Positions 27,192-34,900 of a stretch of 36,365 nt of DNA are shown in pieces. Position 1 is the stretch's first letter; every line of letters starts with the position of its first letter. The notes under the pieces are model-generated. The model had not been told where the DNA came from and made no database searches. It saw only the letters and a program-made list of their open reading frames with translations. The DNA comes from Prochlorococcus sp. AG-412-J13 (GTDB lineage: Bacteria > Cyanobacteriota > Cyanobacteriia > PCC-6307 > Cyanobiaceae): positions 74,724 through 111,088 of the forward strand of contig QCLE01000005.1 in assembly GCA_003214815.1 (NCBI GenBank), in the 5' to 3' direction. Made by a program: the position numbers and the translations under genes.

Positions 27192-27284
27192 ATGGAGGTA
27201 AATTCTTTTTTAGTGAAGGGGTGCCTTACCACTGTGCCTTGCCAATTTGCCTGTCCAACCTGCCTGACCAAATTAATAATTTGA
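27192..27284 (+). CDS. Candidate 30-residue four-cysteine peptide
   Basis: An ATG frame of 30 codons plus stop lies in the 364-bp stretch between DUF2839 and the next small gene. The peptide begins MEVNSFLVKG and carries four Cys with spacing C-x5-C-x3-C-x2-C in positions 11-24, ending with CLTKLII. Its DNA is a four-fold imperfect 13-14 bp pattern around TGCCTtACC / TGCCTTGCC / TGCCTGTCC / TGCCTGACC (27231-27272), which makes the Cys spacing periodic. No family is recognised. It could bind a metal or cluster, or the repeat could be non-coding. Hypothetical. Confidence 0.45.
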   Translation: MEVNSFLVKGCLTTVPCQFACPTCLTKLII

Positions 27285-27344
27285 AACATAAGTCAGTCTA
27301 TAATTAATGTTTTGTATAAAGAAACAGATCGTGGAACATAGAAA

Positions 27345-27428
27345 TTGAAAAAAATTCAGCGAAAATCAAATAAATTAGTGGAACATTTGGATAGGTTAGA
27401 AGGAGAACCTCAAGCAATTGATATTTAG
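27345..27428 (+). CDS. Weak candidate 27-residue ORF (TTG start)
   Basis: A TTG-started frame encodes a charged 27-residue peptide (KKIQRKSNKLVEHLDRLEGE in its middle). The composition is less AT-random than expected and looks like one amphipathic helix, but there is no ATG, no ribosome-binding site and a stop directly upstream. I include it as a note for the otherwise empty stretch; it may well be non-coding. Confidence 0.2.
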   Translation: MKKIQRKSNKLVEHLDRLEGEPQAIDI

Positions 27429-27476
27429 ATTATTTCTTCTATATATATATTAGGTATATTTTTCTCTAAAATCCTG

Positions 27477-27482
27477 TATGAT
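27477..27482 (+). promoter_or_regulatory. Candidate -10 element (TATGAT)
   Basis: TATGAT lies 24 bp before the ATG at 27506, giving a leader of about 16 nt. An (AT)n-rich tract lies just upstream (about 27441-27451). Motif evidence only. Confidence 0.35.
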
Positions 27483-27505
27483 TTCAAGAAATTTGTTTTT
27501 TAATC

Positions 27506-27643
27506 ATGAATTTATTAGCTTCATTTGCTATAGGTGGTTTCAATCCTTCTGCAGCTGCCGTAGGATTTGGTTTTATGGCTCTTTTTGCCCTTTTAGGGAT
27601 TTTCCTTGGACCAAACTTTAGTAAACTTGACTCTGATCAATAA
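27506..27643 (+). CDS. 45-residue one-helix membrane protein
   Basis: A clean ATG frame of 45 codons. The peptide has an N-terminal LLASFAIGGFNPSAAA segment, a membrane helix at about residues 16-34 (FGFMALFALLGIFLGPNF) and an acidic tail (SKLDSDQ). Size and composition are like low-molecular-mass photosystem or b6f subunits, but it does not match PsbK, PsbM, PsbX, PsbY, PsaM, PetG, PetL, PetM or PetN as I know them. A -10-like TATGAT stands upstream and a perfect terminator downstream, so it is probably a monocistronic, expressed gene. Function unknown. Confidence 0.7.
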   Translation: MNLLASFAIGGFNPSAAAVGFGFMALFALLGIFLGPNFSKLDSDQ

Positions 27644-27664
27644 ATTTTTTTATAGATTTGAATT

Positions 27665-27691
27665 AAAAGACTCATTAGAGTCTTTTTTTTT
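27665..27691 (+). terminator. Rho-independent terminator
   Basis: A perfect 9-bp stem, AAAAGACTC - ATTA - GAGTCTTTT, runs straight into a T tract (to 27691). It is 21 bp after the stop of the 45-residue gene. It is the clearest intrinsic terminator in the window. Confidence 0.85.
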
Positions 27692-27871
27692 GTGAAATTC
27701 TATTAATTCTTTATTATTTGAATCACTAGTTTATTTATATAAAATGAATATTAAATTTAGAGATAATATATTCCGTAATAGATAAAGAGAATTTCTACTT
27801 TTAAATCCGAGAGCTTTTGTGGCCTCGCTAATTGTGCATTGCATAGTAAATAAACGTGAAATTTTAAATAA

Positions 27872-27894
27872 AATACCTATTTCAACGGTATTAT
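27872..27894 (+). promoter_or_regulatory. Inverted repeat overlapping a candidate -10 element
   Basis: AATACC (27872-27877) and GGTATT (27887-27892) form a perfect inverted repeat with a 9-base spacer, and the right arm overlaps TATTAT (27889-27894), a -10-like hexamer 27 bp before the ATG at 27921. The arrangement resembles an operator over a promoter. No regulator can be named. Nothing else recognisable is seen in 27692-27920. Confidence 0.35.
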
Positions 27895-27920
27895 ATTGAG
27901 CAAATTACACTTTTAAAAAA

Positions 27921-28037
27921 ATGATGAAACTTGCTATCGTTTTCTTACCAGTAGTTTTTGCACTTATATGGGTGCTTTTCATTGGGTTAAGAATAAATAA
28001 AGTAGAAACTAGAGATGGGAAAAGAAAATTAATTAAT
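27921..28037 (+). CDS. 38-residue one-helix membrane protein
   Basis: The frame starts with a double ATG (MMKLAIVFLPVV) and encodes a single membrane helix at about residues 3-24, then a charged tail (RINKVETRDGKKKIN). A short N-terminal hydrophobic helix with a basic end is the shape of tiny photosystem proteins; the P-V-V-x-A-x-x-W pattern faintly resembles PsbY, but I cannot assign it. It has its own -10-like element upstream. Confidence that it is coding is moderate; function unknown. Confidence 0.6.
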
Positions 28038-28100
28038 TACTAAAAAAATTGATTATTAATTGTTTGATAAAGAAGAAGCACTTACGGAATTAAATGCTTA

Positions 28101-28229
28101 CTAGCTCTTTCTGCCGAACTTAATCATTGCGACAGGGAACCCAACAGTCAAAACAACCCCAATAAAAAGAATCAAAATCCCTATTGGAGAAAAAATATCA
28201 ACACCTTGTCCAGTTTTTGCAAAGAGCAT
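28101..28229 (-). CDS. 42-residue one-helix membrane protein
   Basis: A minus-strand ATG frame of 42 codons. The peptide starts MLFAKTGQGVDIFSP and has a membrane helix at about residues 14-36 (IGILILFIGVVLTVGFPVAMI) and a basic end FGRKS. No family recognised. It converges with the 38-residue gene, 63 bp away. The promoter would lie in 28230-28381, which otherwise holds only a small CTCTAG/CTAGAG inverted repeat near 28308-28324. This is the last core-like gene before the island junction. Confidence 0.62.
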   Translation of the reverse strand: MLFAKTGQGVDIFSPIGILILFIGVVLTVGFPVAMIKFGRKS

Positions 28230-28381
28230 TTTTCTTACTTAGGACTTTTCAAAAAACATTATATATAAGGAGAAAACTAGGCACAAGTATATACAAAGTA
28301 CATAACTCTAGCTACCACTAGAGCTACCCTTTCTCAATATAAGACTAACTTTAATATTTATATTCCATTGGTATAACTGAT

Positions 28382-28409
28382 CGGGACGACAGGATTCGAA
28401 CCTGCGACC
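28382..28409 (-). repeat. 3' fragment of a tRNA-Pro gene: probable attachment-site remnant
   Basis: On the minus strand this reads as the last 28 bases of a tRNA: variable-region GGTC, T arm GCAGG-TTCGAAT-CCTGT and acceptor strand CGTCCCG. The acceptor strand would pair with CGGGACG, the 5' end typical of tRNA-Pro. The similarity stops abruptly at 28410, where the anticodon stem should begin, so this is a fragment and not a gene. Tyrosine-recombinase elements that insert into tRNA 3' ends leave such a copy at their far end. The orientation predicts the intact minus-strand tRNA-Pro at the right end of the element, beyond the window. Confidence 0.72.
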
Positions 28410-28826
28410 TATTCTCTAATACTTTTCAATGGGCAACATCATTTAACGATGATATTAGTAATTGGGATGTAAGTAGTGGAACTAATTTCTCAGGAATGTT
28501 TGGAGGGGATGCATTTAACCAAGATATTGGGGATTGGGATGTCGGTAATGGAACAGACTTTTCAAGTACTTTCAGAGGGGCTAATTCTTTTAATCATGAT
28601 ATTGGAAACTGGGATTTAAGCAACGCATTAGACCTTAAATATATGTTTATGAATGCAACCAACTTTAATCAAGATTTAAATAATTGGGATTTATCTAAGG
28701 CAACTGATTTAATGTATATGTTTTATGAAGCAGATTCTTTTTTATGGTGATATTAGTAGATGGGATGTCAGCTCAGTTACAGAATTTAATGCAATGTTTT
28801 ATGGAGCAAAGTCTTTATATATTTGA
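28410..28826 (+). pseudogene. BspA-like (DUF285) repeat protein, truncated and frameshifted
   Basis: Five tandem copies of a repeat of about 25 residues, consensus FNxDIxxWDVSxxTxxxxMFxxAxS, begin at 28442, 28514, 28589, 28664 and 28739. This is the DUF285/BspA-type surface repeat. The frame is open leftwards into the tRNA-Pro fragment with no start codon (the first ATG, at 28496, lies inside repeat 1), so the 5' part is missing. At the T6 run 28738-28743 one extra T shifts the frame; without it the protein reads on through a fifth repeat (SFYGDISRWDVSSVTEF) to a stop at 28824. It is a remnant of a longer gene broken at the junction. One counted line is 33% G+C, close to the backbone. Confidence 0.8.
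28442..28813 (+). repeat. Five DUF285-type tandem repeats (about 75 bp each)
   Basis: The units are 24-25 codons each, conserved at the F-N-x-D-I/L, W-D-V/L and M-F positions and divergent between. They lie inside the pseudogene. The first unit is one codon shorter than the others. Confidence 0.8.
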
Positions 28827-28929
28827 ATATCTTTAATAGAATTTTTTGGGTGTCTCGGTTGACTCTCCTTTCAAATAAAGGTCGTTTATAAAACATACAT
28901 TAAATTACTCTTTTTTTTAGGTTTTTGTT

Positions 28930-28935
28930 TATAAT
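28930..28935 (+). promoter_or_regulatory. Candidate -10 element for the giant gene (TATAAT)
   Basis: A perfect TATAAT in the 150-bp AT-rich gap stands 41 bp before the ATG at 28977, giving a leader of about 35 nt. No -35 hexamer is seen. It implies that the foreign gene may be read from a host-like promoter. Confidence 0.4.
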
Positions 28936-28976
28936 AAGACTGCATAATTTCTTAATAAACAACCAAAAATACCGGC

Positions 28977-31900
28977 ATGAATGAAAGCGGTAACAACGAA
29001 GTAAGAAAAGAGCAATCTCTAAATAGCAATAACCAGGATCCACTTAAGAGTATTGTCCTTAGCCAAATCGGAACCGACTCACAAAGCAGCACAATATACG
29101 TCTCTACTGATGGAAATGATTCCAACTCAGGCAGCTTTATTGCTCCATTCAGAACCATTCAACATGCAATTAATAATGCTCAAGCCGGTGATGTGATTTC
29201 AATCCGCGGGGGCACCTACCGTGAACGCCTCAAAATCGAAGAGCTGAATGGCCACAAAGACGCACCAATCACTTTTGTAAATTATCAGAATGAAGAAGTC
29301 ATTCTGACTGGTGCTGAGGCAATCAATGCGCCTTGGGTCAAGCATGACGACAATATTTGGAAAACGAATCTCAATTTTGACATCTCTCAGCTGTATCTAG
29401 ATGGACAGATGTTAACAGCGGCACGCTGGCCGAACATCACAAAAGATTGGGATCGTCTTGATGATTCAGATCGCCGCAACGCAACACCGAATAGTTACTG
29501 GGATATTGAAGGCACACGTGCCCTTGCCCTTGTTGATCCTGAGGTGCCGGATGAGTATAGAAATCATGAAGGTCAACATCGCCTATCTGATCTTGACTTC
29601 AGTGTCAAAGGAGCGATGCTGGTCCCTCATAAAAGCTTTGGCCAGACCCATGCTGGTGAGATCATCAATCACAAGGCTGGCGAATCTATATTTGATATTG
29701 ATTCAAACTTTGAATTATGGCTCCGCAGTCCAGGTCAGACAGCCCTGAAGAATTTTAATTGGATCAGCGGGAACGACGGCAATGTCGAAACTGCAGATCT
29801 CTGGCCCACCAAAAATGGTCCGGTTGAGGGAAGCAGACAGCTTCATTATCATCTAGAGGGCCATTTAGGCTTACTGGATCAGCCTCAGGAATGGCATTAC
29901 GACAAGGAATCCGGAGACCTGTATGTCTGGATGCCTGATGACCAGGATCCCAATTTGAGTGACTTGCAGGCACGTGCCTGGGATCGTTCAAGCTCGTATA
30001 TCTCGGACCCCGATCTACATCCAGATGCTGATTATCACGTACTACTGGAGATCGACAATTCATCATTTCTAGATTTCAAAGGAATCACACTTCATACTGG
30101 AATATTTGAATTTAACGAAGCAACGAATCTAAATTTTGACGAGATGCGTTTCCTATATCCGACCTATGATGGTCGGATGTTGAAGGATGGACAGCTTCCT
30201 CTTTATAACAATCGCATTCAACCAGTCAGCCTGAAGGGACGGCCAGACTTAGATGAGGTTCCTGATTCAAATATTAGTTTTACCAACTCTGAATTTGCCA
30301 ACGGAATCAGCCATTTGCTGCGCGCCGCCGGGCCTGGATTAGAAATAAAGAATAGTTATTTGCATAATGTTCGCGATCGCGGAGCCCTGAGAGTCTCGGC
30401 GGCACCAGGTATGAATGTTGAGAGAAATACATTTCACACCTTTGGCTTTGGTAGTGCTGCGAAAATCGGCGATTCATCTGTATGGCAATACAACCACATT
30501 CACTCATTCCACGGTGATGGAGATGTCTCGGGTATTCAGGTACCAGCAGCATCTCAAGAAGGCGCTTTGATCGCCTACAACTGGATTCACGATGCTCCAG
30601 GGCGCAATGGAATCCGGTTTGATGGTAGCCCCGCGGGTATCCGAGGCACTGCTCATCACAACGTTGCTCATGAAACTCGCCGTGGAATGAGAATCAAAGG
30701 TGATCAGCATGAAATCATGAATAACACCTTAGTTTCTAACTTTTCATACGATCTAAGTGCTGACCACGGAAAATTTTATGGTTACCTGGACCTGAATGAT
30801 GATGGCGTTGATGATGGAATGGAGTGGGATGATCGATACATACCTTCAAGACATGGGAAGGACAAGGATCGGCGACGAGGCCATTTCAATTCAAGTATTC
30901 ATAACAACGCATTTGATCGGATGCCTGATCCTTTTGGCGTTGGATCTCCAAATCAGGCAGTTGGCAATTCCTATGTAAGCGATCACGGCCAAGACAATAA
31001 ACGTACTTCATTGATCAAAGAAGAGCTGCGGGACCCTGAAAATTTTGATTTTCGTCCAAAACAAAATTCAGCACTTGTTGATACAGGCCTACATATCTCT
31101 GGCATTACTGATGGATATCAAGGAGAGGCGCCCGATAGTGGCGCCTATGAAGTAGGTGCATCGTCCTATTGGATTCCAGGCCACCGTACAAAGAAAGCTA
31201 GGACCCCGATTGCCCCAAATGGTTCAACAACCGTCAAACCCGACGCTGATTTGATGTGGCTGGAAGGGAAGGATGTAAAGCTGAACCATGTTTACTTTGG
31301 CGAGAATTCAACCGACCTTACGCTCGTTAGCTCGCAAACCAACAATATTTTCACACCCCCTGAAGGTCTCATTCCGAGCACCACCTATTACTGGCGAGTT
31401 GATACGGAACAACAAGATGGCTCCGTTGTTGAAGGTGATCTTTGGTCGTTCCAGGTGGTTGAAGCATTGCCTGCGATGCCGAGTGTTCTGGTTCGTGCTG
31501 TTCCCGGAGAAACGCTACCGATTGACCCAGTATCTAACTCAACGTTGCCCGATTACGACTTTTATATTGGAACCCATGAGGTTACGAATGCGCAGTATGC
31601 GCAATTCTTGAATTCGGTAGCTTCTGTCGATAATTACTTACTCTATGACAATAAAATGGGTGAGACAGATCTTGATCAGGGCCTAGGTGGTATCACCCGG
31701 CAGGGGGAATCAGGAGATTATTCCTATACCGTTGTTCCTGAATTAGCAAATCATCCAGTAACGTATGTCAGCTTTTATGATGCTGCACGTTATGCAAACT
31801 GGCTATCGACTGGCAGCACCGAAAACGGCGTTTATGCGATCAAGCCAGCGCAAAGTGATAATAAAGAAGAAGAAATTCCACGTGATAAAGATAAGTTTGA

Positions 31901-34900
31901 CGGAGGTGCCTACGCGCTGCCCTCCCATGCGGAATGGCTGAAGGCAGGCCTTTATGACTCTTCGTCTGATCCGTCGCTACACACCTATCCAACACAGACT
32001 GATTCCATTGGGGTAGATCAGGCCAATATTGAAGGCTCTGCTTTTGCAGGGCTTGCCCCAGTCGGAAGCTTCGACCAACCCAGCCCATCGGGCACGTATG
32101 ACCAAGCTGGTAATGCCTGGGAATGGCTCGATGACGTTGCTTATTTACCCAACGAGTTACCTGGAAAGCTTCGAAAAGGAGGCAGTTTTCTTCAGCCTGT
32201 GAGCCTCAACTCAATGAGCTCACGCTCCCCTGGGAAAACTAGAGCGGCGTCCGATCAAGGCTCGGATTGGGGATTCCGCGTTGTTCGAAAGCGTACTGAC
32301 AATCTGACCCCTGCCTGGAAATCAACAGCCTGGGAATTTGATGATGCCTATGAAAATGAGCCTTATGTTACCTCAATAGCTGAGCTTGCCTTTGATGCGG
32401 ATGGAGACCCTCTCAGCTTTTCAATAGAGGAGGGGCCTGAGTGGTTGAGCGTGACATCCAATGGAGGGCTTACAGGAACACCACGTGCCGGTGATTCTGG
32501 CAACAAGTCCATTGTTTTCCGTGTTGAAGATTCCTTGGGTGAATCACAAACCCTAGATGTTCCCTACACCATAAAAGTTATTCCAGATACGACCATCTAT
32601 GTGTCTCCAGACGGGGACGACAGCAATCCGGGAACGTACGAGCTGCCGCTGGCAACGATTACCTATGCATCGTCGATAGCTCAACCAGGTAATAAGATTA
32701 AACTAAGAGGGGGAATTTACAAAGAAAGAGTTCATATTGACAACATCCATGGCACTGAAGAAGAGCCAATAACGATCGGCAATTACAACGATGAAAAAGT
32801 TGTGATTGAAGGCGCAAAAGACATTACAAGCGAATGGATACCTTACGAAGGCAACATCTGGAAAACAACCGTTGACTTTGATGTCACTCAGCTATTCCTT
32901 GATGACACGATGCTCATCGGGGCACGTTGGCCAGACATCAAAAAACATTGGGATGAATACGATGAATCTGATGGTAACAATCCAACTCCAGAGAGTTACT
33001 GGGATTTAGGAACACGTTCTCATGCTGATCGAATTGTTGAAGAAAGTGCGGAGACCAATCGCTTTAGAAATCAAGACGAAAAGCATAGCCTTTCTGATCT
33101 GAATGTCAGCGTGGAAGGTGGTGTCGTCGTCGTTAATGGTGTAGGCCCGAAAGTTTTTGACATTACATCTCACAACGCTGGTGAGGCAACATTTGAAACG
33201 TCATCAGGAGCTGAAGATCTGAAGATTCTAGAAAATTACTACATCACAGGAGATCTTGATCTACTTAATTCAGAACGTGAGTGGTTTTATGACAAGGATA
33301 CGAAAGAATTATATGTTTGGCTTGAAAACAATGCCAATCCGAATCAAGCATTGATCAAGGCACGTAGTTATACCGAGCAAGAACACCAGACAGACTCTGA
33401 TCGGATTCTAAAAGTATATGATTCGTCTCATATCAAATTTGATGGAATCACAGTTCGAACAGGCTCGTTCCATTTATTAGGTTCTCATAACCTAACCTTT
33501 GAGAACAGCAAGTTTTTATATTCTGGCCACCACAAGCAGATGCTTGGCGCAGATATTAACAAAGCAGAGGGTGACTATGAAAATTATGTCAACATCGCTG
33601 GTAACGAAACCGGTGGACCGGGTGGATTAGCACATCGAAATGGCGATGCGAGTTTGACATTCCGTAGGAGCGAATTTGCAAACTCCTATTCACTTCTCCT
33701 TTATTACGGGCGAGGAGGTTCAAATTATCTTGTGGAGGATAGCTATTTCCATAACAAGCCCCACGGCGGAGGCATGTTGTGGAGTGCAGGAGTGAATGAT
33801 GGAAATATCGTCCGCCACTCAACATTTCATACGGGCGGATGGGGTGGTATGGGGAAATTTGGGAATAGACAAGCACAGCAGGGCGCGCAGTCCTTAGCTG
33901 AATTCAACCGCATTTATGACTTTCACTTTCATGGTGATGACGCTGGAATCCAAGTGAATCGCGGCAATGTCATGGGAACGACATTGCGAAACAACTGGAT
34001 TCATAACATGCCAGGAAGAAATGCCATTCGCTTTGATGGCGACGCTGCAGGAATGGGTGGAACTGTACAAAATAATGTATTAACTGGTGCCAAGCGTGGT
34101 ACACGACTGAAAGGTGATCTGCACACAATTACGAATAATACTGCCTTCGGCAATACTCATATAGACATCAATGTTGCACATGATAAATTCTATGGTTTTA
34201 CAGAAGGATACGATCCAGCAGTTGACGGAATCATCCGCCCAACAGCTGAAAATAATTATTTTAATGTTTACGACTATAGAGTCGATGGACGACGGGGTTC
34301 GGCAGAAAAACTTGGCAATCAACATTCCATTGCAGTGAACAATGCGGGCAATCACGATAGTTATCCATCGGAATACAAAACACCTGGCATCCACCAAGGC
34401 AATTCAACGACCCGAAGCAGAGGAAATGTTCTTCAATCTGAGCTCCGTGATCCCGAAAATTTTGACTTTCGTTTAAAAAGTGACTCTCGGTTAATTGATG
34501 CAGGTGTTGAACAAACAGGAATCACTGATGGTTTTCTAGGAGATGCTCCTGATATTGGAGCCTATGAATTCGGTGATCTGAACTATTGGATCCCTGGCCA
34601 CCGCACGGAAAAGGCACGATCTCCCATCCCCTACGACTCATCGCCGAGGGCGAGACCAACCAGTGATCTGATCTGGCTTGGAGGAATCGATGCTGTTAAA
34701 CATCGTATTTATTTAGGCAATGATCCAAACAGCCTTGAATTAAAGTCTGAGCAAACAAATAACATCTTCACACCTGACAGCCCGTTTGTGCCGGGTGAAA
34801 TATACTACTGGCGCGTTGATTCAGTCAAAGAGGACGGAGAAGTCGTCACTGGCGATGTCTGGGAGTTTTCGACGCCATCAGGCCAAGAAAAAGCAATCCC

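Noticed and set aside
28382-28409. Functional tRNA-Pro gene
   Set aside because: Only the T arm and acceptor 3' strand are present; the anticodon arm and 5' half are missing.
28442-28813. CRISPR array
   Set aside because: The 75-bp units are contiguous, diverged and coding for DUF285 repeats; no constant repeat with unique spacers.
31545-32300. Active formylglycine-generating or EgtB/PvdO-type enzyme
   Set aside because: The fold motifs are there, but no Cys occurs in the domain and no metal-site set could be confirmed.
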